DNA from: Clostridiales bacterium Firm_18
GTDB lineage: Bacteria; Bacillota; Clostridia; Monoglobales; Firm-18
Assembly (NCBI GenBank): GCA_001604215.1
Contig: LVAX01000078.1
Location: 1 to 38,143 of the forward strand
DNA length: 38,143 nt
Direction of reading: 5' to 3'
The notes beneath the pieces are model-generated. The model saw nothing but the letters and a program-made list of their open reading frames with translations. It was not told the origin of the DNA and did no database searches. Positions 24,335 to 31,122 of this stretch are shown in pieces (position 1 is the stretch's first letter; the number at the start of each line of letters is the position of its first letter). The position numbers and the translations under genes are program-made.

Positions 24335-25714
24335 ATGAAATTCAGAGAAAAACTCAAAGATATTAAAGGAAGGCTGTCCGATCGCCATATGTACAGCATA
24401 GTGCTTGTGGTGACGGCTGTAATAGCAGGCTTTGGGATATACCAATACAAGCGCTCGATTGATTTTAAAGACCAGGTCGAAAGGGGATACCAGCGCGCGT
24501 TTACCGATCTTGTGCACTATGTAAATAATCTGGATGCCACCCTTACAAAAGCCATAGTGGCCAACGCGCCGTCTCAGCTGTCCGCGCTCGCGGTTGATTT
24601 ATGGAGACATGCGGCGTTTGCACAGGCAAATTTGGGGCAGCTTCCCGTTTCAAATGCCGAGCTTGACAATACGGCTAATTTTTTATCACAGGTGGGCGAT
24701 TACACATACTCACTGTCAAAAAAAGCGGAAAATGGGGAAAAGCTTACAAGCGAAGAAATAAACCGGCTTTCCGAGCTCCAGAAATATTCCGCAAACCTTA
24801 ATGAAAAACTGCAGCAAATGGAAAGCGAAATGTTCGGAGGCGTTCTTCGTTTCGGAAGCTTTAGCAATATAACTTCAAAAATTACCGGCGGCGGGGAACA
24901 AAGCTTTGATAAAAGCATGTCGGAAATTGAAAACGGGTTTTCGGAATATGCCTCGCTTATATACGACGGCCCCTTTTCGGAGCATGTCAGAAACAGAAAG
25001 CCCCGGATGATTCAAGACGCACCGCAAATCAGTGAAGATGAGGCAAAGGCCCGACTAATGAATTTTATCGGTGCCGACAAGGTGTCATCCGTTGAAATAA
25101 CGGGCGAAAGCAACGGAGACATACTGACGTATTCATGCACGGCTTCGGTTCAGGACAGGCAAATATATGCGGAGGTAACTAAAAATGGGGGGCATGTTTT
25201 GCTTGTACTTGATGAAAGGCAGCCGGAGCAGGCACAAATGGAGGTTCAGGATGCCGCAATGGCCGCAAGGGATTTTCTTGCGAGAAACGGGTATCAAAAC
25301 ATGTTTGAAAGCTATTACCAAAGGGAAGGGAACACCGTACTGATTAACTATGCGTTCAAGCAAGGCGATTATGTTATTTATACCGATTTGATCAAAGTAA
25401 AAATTGCGCTTGATACGGGTGAAATGATAGGATTTGAGGCTCATGGGTACATTACCAACCATTTGGACAAAAGGCAGCTTCCGGCGGAATCAATAAGCGA
25501 AGGAGAGGCGCGCGGCAAGGTAAATTCCGCAATAGAGATATCGGATATTAACAAAGCAATGATTCCTTTGGAAAACGGGAAAGAAGTTTTTTGCTATGAG
25601 CTCAAAGGCAGGCATAACGATAAAAACTTTTTGGTATATATCAATGTCGAGAATGGAAATGAAGAAAAAATACTCATACTTTTAGAGAACGAAAACGGAA
25701 CATTGACAATTTAA
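24335..25714 (+). CDS. ypeB: Germination protein YpeB
   Basis: The 459-residue product has one N-terminal membrane segment (about 20-38) and a helical region (about 45-190; VERGYQRAFTDLVHYVNNLD, LWRHAAFAQANLGQLPVS, FLSQVGDYTYSLS). C-terminal PepSY-like repeats occupy about 225-459 and include ISEDEAKARLMNFIG and ISEGEARGKVNSAI. YpeB is needed to place and hold SleB in the dormant spore; the two depend on each other for stability. Its place just behind sleB supports this. ATG at 24335 behind ACGGAGGTAG. Confidence 0.94.
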   Translation: MKFREKLKDIKGRLSDRHMYSIVLVVTAVIAGFGIYQYKRSIDFKDQVERGYQRAFTDLVHYVNNLDATLTKAIVANAPSQLSALAVDLWRHAAFAQANLGQLPVSNAELDNTANFLSQVGDYTYSLSKKAENGEKLTSEEINRLSELQKYSANLNEKLQQMESEMFGGVLRFGSFSNITSKITGGGEQSFDKSMSEIENGFSEYASLIYDGPFSEHVRNRKPRMIQDAPQISEDEAKARLMNFIGADKVSSVEITGESNGDILTYSCTASVQDRQIYAEVTKNGGHVLLVLDERQPEQAQMEVQDAAMAARDFLARNGYQNMFESYYQREGNTVLINYAFKQGDYVIYTDLIKVKIALDTGEMIGFEAHGYITNHLDKRQLPAESISEGEARGKVNSAIEISDINKAMIPLENGKEVFCYELKGRHNDKNFLVYINVENGNEEKILILLENENGTLTI

Positions 25715-25732
25715 AAAGCCATATTTTACATT

Positions 25733-25761
25733 GATTAAACCTTTTGATGCCGAGCATAATA
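25733..25761 (+). promoter_or_regulatory. Candidate sigma-G promoter of the SASP gene
   Basis: GATTA (25733-25737), a 17-base spacer and CATAATA (25755-25761), which fits the forespore sigma-G -10 consensus. A gene for a DNA-binding spore protein would be expected to use this sigma factor. Confidence 0.6.
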
Positions 25762-25780
25762 ATAGCGGGGGGAATTATTA

Positions 25781-25945
25781 ATGAACAGAGCTAAAATGTC
25801 CGAAGCGTTAAAGCATGAAATTGCAAAGGAACTTGGAGTGTACGAAACCGTAAAAAATGAAGGATGGGGCAGCGTAAGCTCCCGTAATTGCGGCAATATG
25901 GTTTCCAAAGCAATTGAAATTGCGGAGCGCAGCTTAAAAAAATAA
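25781..25945 (+). CDS. Alpha/beta-type small acid-soluble spore protein
   Basis: A 54-residue gene from ATG at 25781, behind GGGGGG (25767-25772). The sequence KMSEALKHEIAKELGV carries the Glu-Ile-Ala site where the GPR protease cuts in this family, followed by GWGSVSSRNCGNMVSKAIE, the second conserved DNA-binding helix. Such proteins coat spore DNA and protect it from UV and heat, then are broken down in germination. It is short for the family (usually about 60-75). It has NCGNM where most relatives have a GG pair, so it is somewhat divergent. Own sigma-G-like promoter and terminator. Confidence 0.88.
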   Translation: MNRAKMSEALKHEIAKELGVYETVKNEGWGSVSSRNCGNMVSKAIEIAERSLKK

Positions 25946-25981
25946 TATTCCGTCCCGCTTATAAATTTTAAACTGAAAAGG

Positions 25982-26020
25982 TGTCCGGATCGGCGTTGCT
26001 ATGCGGTCCGGACATTTTTT
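25982..26020 (+). terminator. Terminator after the SASP gene
   Basis: TGTCCGGA (25982-25989) pairs with TCCGGACA (26007-26014), with two more pairs inward, followed by six T. Confidence 0.88.
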
Positions 26021-26035
26021 GTTTTCACTTATTAT

Positions 26036-26154
26036 GGAAAATTGCGCAAAATACGCGCAATTTCGCGCTCCGGCGGAATGAATCCGCCTTCGCTTTCCCT
26101 CGCGGGGCGAGACGAGGCGCTTTTGGAAAACGCTATGCGCCGGAACGCTTTTTT
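26036..26154 (+). repeat. Structured dispersed repeat, copy 2
   Basis: Homologous to 9251-9370 over its full length. The same hairpins are kept: ATTGCGC/GCGCAAT is intact and GGCGG/CCGCC is kept. The third is less perfect on its left arm, while its right arm, ending CGCCGGAACGCTTTT, is unchanged. As with copy 1, it begins just downstream of an intrinsic terminator. The central stretch CTTTCCCTCGCGGGGCG is identical in both copies. Confidence 0.85.
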
Positions 26155-26175
26155 AAAAAAATTTACAAAAAACTA

Positions 26176-26204
26176 TTGACATATGATGTAATTTGTGCTA
26201 ATAT
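26176..26204 (+). promoter_or_regulatory. trpB2 promoter
   Basis: TTGACA (26176-26181), 17 bases, TAATAT (26199-26204). Transcription would start near 26211, leaving a leader of about 97 bases before the ATG at 26308. Confidence 0.82.
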
Positions 26205-26210
26205 TTAAAA

Positions 26211-26300
26211 AAGCAGAGTTGAGATGAGATTAGTTGAGAAGAGGGTATAAAAAAATACCGTGCGTTTTCTTTTCCTCTCTGCTAAGATTTTTAGGGAGGT
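26211..26300 (+). promoter_or_regulatory. trpB2 leader with periodic GAG/TAG triplets and SD-hiding hairpin
   Basis: (G/T)AG triplets begin at 26216, 26221, 26226, 26231, 26236 and 26241, a strict 5-base period with 2-base spacers; an AAG at 26211 is in the same register. This is the pattern bound by TRAP, the tryptophan-activated RNA-binding protein. Fold A: AGCAGAG (26212-26218) pairs with CTCTGCT (26277-26283), GAGAAG (26236-26241) with CTTTTC (26269-26274), and GGTAT with ATACC (26244-26259). Fold B: CCTC (26274-26277) pairs with GAGG (26296-26299) of the Shine-Dalgarno, and CTAA (26282-26285) with TTAG (26291-26294). The folds share bases, so they exclude each other. TRAP control is inferred. 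Confidence 0.65.
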
Positions 26301-26307
26301 ATTTTTT

Positions 26308-27669
26308 ATGTCAAAAAAGGTTCCAAACAGAATTTTGCTTACGGAAGACAGGATGCCGAAACAATGGTACAATGTCAGGGCGGATATGCCGGAGCAGCAT
26401 GAGCCTTATATTAATCCCGCCACAATGAAGCCGGCCGAGTTTGAAGATCTGACTCCGATTTTCGCGGAAGAGTTATGCAAGCAGGAAGTAACACTGGAAA
26501 GGTATGTCGACATTCCCGACGAAGTATTGGAGTATTACAAAAAGTATCGTCCGTCACCGCTGATTAGGGCATACAATCTGGAAAAATTGCTTGATACTCC
26601 TGCACGTATTTACTACAAGTACGAAGGCAACAATACGTCGGGCAGCCATAAGCTTAATTCCGCGATTGCCCAGGTTTATTACAACAAAAAGCAGGGTATT
26701 GAGCGGATTACGACGGAAACGGGTGCCGGGCAATGGGGTACCGCTTTGTCAATGGCGTGTGCATATTTTAATATGCCGCTTCGCGTTTATATGGTGAGGA
26801 TAAGCTACGACCAAAAGCCGTACCGCAAGGAAGTAATGAAAACTTACGGTGCCGACGTTTTCCCCAGCCCAAGCAACACAACCGAAATAGGGCGCTCAAT
26901 ACTTGCAAAGGATCCGGAAAACACCGGAAGCCTCGGGACCGCCATCAGTGAGGCGATTGAAATGGCGCTCAACACGCCAAACACCCGTTACAGCCTCGGT
27001 TCGGTGCTTAACCAGGTTTTGCTGCACCAGTCGATAATAGGTATCGAATCAAAAATGCAGCTTGAAATGGTTGACGAATATCCGGATTATGTTATAGGCT
27101 GCGCGGGCGGCGGATCCAATTTGGGCGGTTTAATGTCAGCCTTTATGCAGGATAAGCTGACAGGCAAGGCAAACCCACACTTTATTGCGGTTGAACCTTC
27201 TGCCTGCCCGTCATTTACAAGAGGCAAATACGCTTATGATTATTGCGATGTCGGCCGTATTACCCCTCTTGCGAAAATGTATACCCTGGGAAGCGATTTT
27301 ATTCCCGCAAGCATACATGCGGGCGGCCTCAGATATCACGGTATGTCCCCCACCCTCAGCAAGCTGTACCATGACGGGTATATCGACGAGGCAAGGGCTG
27401 TAGGTCAAAAGGATGTTTTTGACGCTGCCGTATTGTTTGCAAAATATGAGGCAATATTGCCTGCACCCGAATCGTCTCATGCCATCAGGGCCGCATTGGA
27501 TGTTGCTTTGGAATGCAAGGAAAGAGGAGAGGCAAAAACAATTCTGTTCGGGCTTACCGGCAACGGGAATTTTGATCTCGGGGCGTATGCAAGCTATAAC
27601 CGCGGTGAAATGGAAAACTATTCACCGTCGGACGAGGAAATCCAAAAAGGGTTGTCCAATCTTAAATAA
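26308..27669 (+). CDS. trpB2: Tryptophan synthase beta-like protein TrpB2
   Basis: From the ATG at 26308, behind AGGGAGGT (26293-26300), the product has 453 residues, longer than TrpB1 (about 400) and normal for TrpB2. It shows RPSPLIRAYNLE, YEGNNTSGSHKLNSA with the PLP Lys, TETGAGQWGTA holding the substrate-carboxylate loop and catalytic Glu, CAGGGSNLGG for phosphate binding, and GLRYHGMSP. TrpB2 condenses indole with serine to give tryptophan and often works without TrpA, salvaging free indole. No trpA or other trp gene is nearby. The leader carries a probable tryptophan-responsive element, and a terminator follows, so the gene is a unit of its own. Confidence 0.95.
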   Translation: MSKKVPNRILLTEDRMPKQWYNVRADMPEQHEPYINPATMKPAEFEDLTPIFAEELCKQEVTLERYVDIPDEVLEYYKKYRPSPLIRAYNLEKLLDTPARIYYKYEGNNTSGSHKLNSAIAQVYYNKKQGIERITTETGAGQWGTALSMACAYFNMPLRVYMVRISYDQKPYRKEVMKTYGADVFPSPSNTTEIGRSILAKDPENTGSLGTAISEAIEMALNTPNTRYSLGSVLNQVLLHQSIIGIESKMQLEMVDEYPDYVIGCAGGGSNLGGLMSAFMQDKLTGKANPHFIAVEPSACPSFTRGKYAYDYCDVGRITPLAKMYTLGSDFIPASIHAGGLRYHGMSPTLSKLYHDGYIDEARAVGQKDVFDAAVLFAKYEAILPAPESSHAIRAALDVALECKERGEAKTILFGLTGNGNFDLGAYASYNRGEMENYSPSDEEIQKGLSNLK

Positions 27670-27694
27670 GTTTGAGTGTTTAAACCCTACACCC

Positions 27695-27725
27695 CCCCTG
27701 TGAAGATTTTCATAGGGGAGTTTTT
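27695..27725 (+). terminator. trpB2 terminator
   Basis: CCCCTGTGAA (27695-27704) pairs with TTCATAGGGG (27709-27718) with one G-T pair, then AG and five T. Confidence 0.82.
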
Positions 27726-27872
27726 GATTAGGTATATAGGGCTTAGTTCTCTTATTCCTTAGGAAAAATTTTATAAAAAAGTAGAATTCTTGGTAAATTT
27801 ATGATACAATTGTTTTAAAAATTTTTTAGCAAAGCTTCTATTGCTTAAAGCCTTGACAAGGGAGAGAGGTTC

Positions 27873-28667
27873 TTGAAGAAAACCGTAATAACTTTCAAAG
27901 ATGCAAAGCAAAACGGTGAAAAGTTAACGGTGCTTACCGCTTATGACTATCCGTCCGCAAAGCTGGCCGATTTATGCGGCATAGACGCTTTATTGGTCGG
28001 AGATTCGCTCGGCATGGTTTGTCTCGGGTATGAAAATACGCTGAGGGTTACCATGCAGGATATGCTGCATCATACAAAAGCGGTATCAAGAGGCACCCAA
28101 AACGCACTTGTAATTGCGGATATGCCTTTTATGTCGTATCAGGCATCGGTATATGACGCGGTGAAAAATGCAGGAAGTCTGGTGCAGGAGGGTGGTGCCC
28201 ATGCTGTTAAATTGGAAGGCGGCGCGGAGGTTTTGGATGCGGTGCGGGCGATAGTAAAGGCCCAAATACCGGTTATGGGGCATGTGGGGCTTACTCCTCA
28301 ATCAATTAACATGTTCGGCGGCTTTAAAGTGCAGGGAAGGGAAAGAGAAAAAGCCGGTATGCTGGTTGAAGCGGTCAAAGCCCTTGAAGACGCAGGGGCT
28401 TTTGCGGTAGTGCTTGAATGTATCCCTAAGGAGCTTGCAAAGGAAATAACAAAATCGGTTTCGATACCGACAATAGGAATCGGCGCGGGGGCTTACTGCG
28501 ACGGGCAGGTCTTGGTATGGCATGACATGCTGGGCATTTATTCCGATATTAAGCCTAAGTTTGTAAAATCCTATGCAAATGCGGGAGAGGTCATAAAATC
28601 GGGTATAAGCAAATACATAAATGAAGTAAGGGAAGGTATATTCCCCGGTGATGATTATTCATATTAA
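27873..28667 (+). CDS. panB: Ketopantoate hydroxymethyltransferase
   Basis: The 264-residue TIM-barrel enzyme adds a hydroxymethyl group from methylene-THF to ketoisovalerate, the first step of pantothenate synthesis. Motifs are [24 protein letters not shown] with the Mg-binding Asp, [26 protein letters not shown] with the active-site Glu region in VVLECIP, and [21 protein letters not shown]. Length is normal. TTG start at 27873 behind AGGGAGAGAGG. TACAAT at 27805-27810 may be the -10 of its promoter, although no good -35 precedes it. First gene of panBCD. Confidence 0.96.
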   Translation: MKKTVITFKDAKQNGEKLTVLTAYDYPSAKLADLCGIDALLVGDSLGMVCLGYENTLRVTMQDMLHHTKAVSRGTQNALVIADMPFMSYQASVYDAVKNAGSLVQEGGAHAVKLEGGAEVLDAVRAIVKAQIPVMGHVGLTPQSINMFGGFKVQGREREKAGMLVEAVKALEDAGAFAVVLECIPKELAKEITKSVSIPTIGIGAGAYCDGQVLVWHDMLGIYSDIKPKFVKSYANAGEVIKSGISKYINEVREGIFPGDDYSY

Positions 28668-28685
28668 CGGATTGAGGTATTGCTG

Positions 28686-29549
28686 ATGGTAAAAGCGGAA
28701 AAAATCACTAAAATGCGTGAAATAATAAAGGAATGGAAAAGTAAAGGCTTAACCATAGGGTTTGTTCCCACAATGGGATGCCTTCACGAAGGGCATATGA
28801 GCCTTGTCGAAAGGGCTGCTCGTGAAAACAACAGGGTTGTTGTCAGTATTTTTGTAAATCCTATACAGTTCGGGCCGAATGAGGACTATGAAAAATATCC
28901 GCGCAGTTTAAGTTCTGATTTAGAAAAGTGCTGCAGCGCGGGGGTTCACGCTGTTTTTTGCCCGAACGTAAACGAAATGTATCCGGATAAAAGCCTTGCG
29001 TTTGTCAATGTTGAGAGTCTGGATGAAAATCTTTGCGGGAAAACAAGGCCCAATCATTTCAGGGGCGTTTGTACGGTGGTTGCAAAGCTGTTTAACATAA
29101 TTTCGCCCGACAGGGCGTATTTCGGGCAAAAGGACGCACAACAGCTTGCTATTGTCAGTAAAATGACATCGGATTTAAACTTTGATATCGAAATAATATC
29201 CTGCCCCATTTTAAGGGAAAAGGACGGGCTTGCGCTCAGCTCAAGAAATTCTTATCTCAGCAGTGATGAAAGGGCGGCGGCTGTCGTAATATATTCTGCA
29301 TTGGAGAGTGCAAAAGCTCTTTTGAAGCGTGGGGAGAGAAGCGCCGGGAATGTAAAAGCTGCTATGAAAACAGAAATAGAAAAACAGCCTCTTGCCGCGG
29401 TTGATTATGTTGAGGTTGTGGATGCAAAAACCCTTTCCCCCGTAGAAAAAATAACGGGTACCGTGCTTGTGGCTGCTGCCGTGTATATCGGCAAGACAAG
29501 GCTTATTGATAATTTTATTTTTTGTCTGGATGAAGGAGGTAAGCAGTAA
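28686..29549 (+). CDS. panC: Pantothenate synthetase
   Basis: From ATG at 28686, eight bases after GAGG, the enzyme has 287 residues. It ligates pantoate and beta-alanine with ATP. Visible features are FVPTMGCLHEGHMSLV with the HIGH-type nucleotide motif, SIFVNPIQFGPNEDYEKYPR, FRGVCTVVAKLFNI, YFGQKDAQQL, and LREKDGLALSSRN with the KMSKS-like loop. Length and order are typical. It lies 18 bases after panB. panD follows directly, so all three pantothenate genes are probably on one mRNA. Confidence 0.97.
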   Translation: MVKAEKITKMREIIKEWKSKGLTIGFVPTMGCLHEGHMSLVERAARENNRVVVSIFVNPIQFGPNEDYEKYPRSLSSDLEKCCSAGVHAVFCPNVNEMYPDKSLAFVNVESLDENLCGKTRPNHFRGVCTVVAKLFNIISPDRAYFGQKDAQQLAIVSKMTSDLNFDIEIISCPILREKDGLALSSRNSYLSSDERAAAVVIYSALESAKALLKRGERSAGNVKAAMKTEIEKQPLAAVDYVEVVDAKTLSPVEKITGTVLVAAAVYIGKTRLIDNFIFCLDEGGKQ

Positions 29550-29551
29550 GC

Positions 29552-29905
29552 ATGCAGATTAATATGCTGAAATCAAAAATCCACCGGGCTGTCGTAACGG
29601 ACGCCAATCCGGATTATGTGGGCAGCATTACAATAGACAAAGAGCTTATGGATGCGGCCGGATTGTTTGAATACGAGCAGGTGCATGTCGCCGACATAAA
29701 TAACGGAAGCCGGCTTGTTACATATGTAATGGAGGGGGAGGCGGGCAGCGGCTGTATTTGTATCAACGGGGCCGCCGCAAAGCTTGTAAATGCGGGGGAT
29801 ATCGTCATTATTATGTCTTATTGCCGTTTGTCCGTATGTGACGTTAAAAATCACAAGCCTAAAATTGTTTTGGTTGACGATAAAATTAAAAGAATAAAGA
29901 CATAA
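29552..29905 (+). CDS. panD: Aspartate 1-decarboxylase precursor
   Basis: The 117-residue pro-enzyme makes beta-alanine from aspartate for PanC. YVGSITID near residue 24 contains the Gly-Ser bond where self-cleavage makes the pyruvoyl group. KIHRAVVTDANPDY, LFEYEQVHVADINNG, SGCICINGAAAKLV and GDIVIIMSY are the other family segments. The start ATG at 29552 lies three bases after the panC stop; AGGAGG sits 12 bases before it, inside panC. The stop overlaps the minus-strand tRNA terminator. Confidence 0.96.
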   Translation: MQINMLKSKIHRAVVTDANPDYVGSITIDKELMDAAGLFEYEQVHVADINNGSRLVTYVMEGEAGSGCICINGAAAKLVNAGDIVIIMSYCRLSVCDVKNHKPKIVLVDDKIKRIKT

Positions 29906-29927
29906 AAAAAGCCCGCATTAAAGGGCT
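29904..29927 (-). terminator. Terminator of tRNA-Gly
   Basis: On the minus strand AGCCC (complement of 29923-29927) pairs with GGGCT (complement of 29910-29914), followed by seven T. It abuts the panD stop codon. On the plus strand the same hairpin lacks a long T-tract. Confidence 0.72.
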
Positions 29928-29939
29928 GCTTTGCAAATC

Positions 29940-30013
29940 TGGAGCGGGTAACGGGAATCGAACCCGCACCGCCGGCTTGGGAAGCCGGAACTCTACCTTT
30001 GAGCTATACCCGC
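29940..30013 (-). tRNA. tRNA-Gly(CCC)
   Basis: The minus strand folds as a complete tRNA of 74 bases including encoded CCA (29940-29942). The acceptor stem GCGGGTA pairs with TACCCGC. The D-arm holds AGCTCAAAGGTAGAGT, the anticodon stem is CCGGC/GCCGG with loop TTCCCAA, giving anticodon CCC, and the T-arm holds GGTTCGATTCC. It decodes GGG. It has its own promoter and terminator. Confidence 0.96.
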
Positions 30014-30051
30014 ATATTATAGGTTTTATGCCATCGAATTTAACATTAATA

Positions 30052-30081
30052 ATTATATAGCAATTTTCAGTGGGTTGTCAA
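30052..30081 (-). promoter_or_regulatory. tRNA-Gly promoter
   Basis: Minus-strand TTGACA (complement of 30076-30081), 18 bases, TATAAT (complement of 30052-30057), placing the start about 30 bases before the tRNA. A second TATAAT next to the tRNA (30016-30021) is too close to serve. Confidence 0.75.
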
Positions 30082-30105
30082 GATTTAAAAAGCTTTTATT
30101 TTAAC

Positions 30106-30146
30106 TTTTTGACACAAACAGAGATTTTAAGTGTTTGACACAAACA
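30106..30146 (+). promoter_or_regulatory. Two direct repeats of a palindromic box upstream of metF
   Basis: TTTGACACAAACA occurs at 30108-30120 and again at 30134-30146, 26 bases apart. In the second copy the flanks make a perfect palindrome, TGTTTG-ACA-CAAACA (30132-30146); the first copy has one mismatch. The boxes lie 17-55 bases upstream of the metF -35, the usual place for an activator or repressor of methionine or folate genes. I do not recognise the regulator. Confidence 0.6.
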
Positions 30147-30162
30147 AAAATTACGAGTGATG

Positions 30163-30191
30163 TTGCATATTTTTGCAATTTATTCTATAAT
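30163..30191 (+). promoter_or_regulatory. metF-metH promoter
   Basis: TTGCAT (30163-30168), 17 bases, TATAAT (30186-30191), about 45 bases before the metF start. There is no room for an S-box or T-box leader between it and the gene. Confidence 0.82.
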
Positions 30192-30235
30192 TATATGAAG
30201 GCAAAGATTAAATTAATTGTAAAAGGGTGGACGTT

Positions 30236-31114
30236 GTGAAAATAATAGATATATTAAACAAAAAGAAACCGTCGGTTTCCTTTGAGGTGTTTCCCCCAAA
30301 GGAAAATTCAAAGCTTGCGGATGTTATGAACACGGTTGAAAGGCTTAGCAGGCAAAAACCGGATTTTATCAGTGTTACATACGGCGCAGGAGGAGGAACT
30401 TGTGCCAACACATGCGAAATTGCCGACTATATTCAAAGCAGGCTTGGCGTTACTTCCCTTGCGCATTTAACATGCGTATCGTCCACTTCAAACGAAATCA
30501 GGAAAATAACGGCTGAACTTAAAAACAAGGGTTTGCATAATGTACTTGCCCTAAGGGGCGACATCCCGAAGGATGTCGAGCATCCTTCACCGGGGCATTA
30601 CAAACAAGCGGCGGATTTAATCCGCGACTTGGTTAAAGAGGGCGGTTTTTGCGTAGGCGGTGCCTGCTATCCCGAAGGGCATGTGGATAATCCCAACAAG
30701 GAAAAGGATATCGATTATTTGAAAGAAAAAGTGGATGCAGGCTGTGCATTTCTTATTACGCAGCTTTTTTTCGACAACAACGTATTATATAATTTTTTAT
30801 ACAGGCTTTTTCAAAAGAATATTAATGTCCCGGTAATTGCGGGTATTATGCCCGTTACCAATATAAATTCAATCAGGCGTATGACAAAGCTTTCCGGCGC
30901 CACGCTGACGCCGAAATATAAAGCAATGCTTGACCGCTTTGAGCACAGCCCGGAGGCGCTCAGGCAGGCGGGTACGGCGTATGCCGTTGAGCAGATAATC
31001 GACCTTATATCAAACGGAGTAAGCGGCATACATATTTATACCATGAACAAGCCGGAAATTGCCGAAAGCATAATGGCGGGCATATCCGAAATCATAGGGA
31101 GTGAGAAAAAATAA
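30236..31114 (+). CDS. metF: 5,10-methylenetetrahydrofolate reductase
   Basis: From GTG at 30236, behind AAAGGGTGG, the product has 292 residues; GTG at 30227 overlaps that Shine-Dalgarno. It makes methyl-THF, the methyl donor for MetH encoded next. The FAD TIM-barrel motifs are VSFEVFPPKENSKL with the catalytic Glu, ISVTYGAGGGT, LAHLTCV, NVLALRGDIPKD, GGACYPEGH, and FLITQLFFDN. The length matches bacterial MetF. The stop overlaps an ATA codon that may start metH. Confidence 0.95.
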   Translation: MKIIDILNKKKPSVSFEVFPPKENSKLADVMNTVERLSRQKPDFISVTYGAGGGTCANTCEIADYIQSRLGVTSLAHLTCVSSTSNEIRKITAELKNKGLHNVLALRGDIPKDVEHPSPGHYKQAADLIRDLVKEGGFCVGGACYPEGHVDNPNKEKDIDYLKEKVDAGCAFLITQLFFDNNVLYNFLYRLFQKNINVPVIAGIMPVTNINSIRRMTKLSGATLTPKYKAMLDRFEHSPEALRQAGTAYAVEQIIDLISNGVSGIHIYTMNKPEIAESIMAGISEIIGSEKK

Positions 31115-31122
31115 AAAAATTA

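Noticed and set aside
25981..26208. 75-residue plus-strand reading frame
   Set aside because: It runs through the SASP terminator and the structured repeat and has no ribosome binding site; it is a translation of the repeat.
26160..26307. T-box leader or trp leader peptide before trpB2
   Set aside because: No T-box consensus sequence or specifier loop and no Trp-rich short reading frame is present; the periodic triplets and SD-hiding fold explain the leader better.
30014..30021. TATAAT next to the tRNA as its promoter
   Set aside because: It is too close: transcription would start inside the tRNA. A better promoter lies at 30052-30081.
30192..30235. S-box (SAM) riboswitch before metF
   Set aside because: Only about 45 bases separate the promoter from the start, too short for an S-box, and none of its motifs appear.
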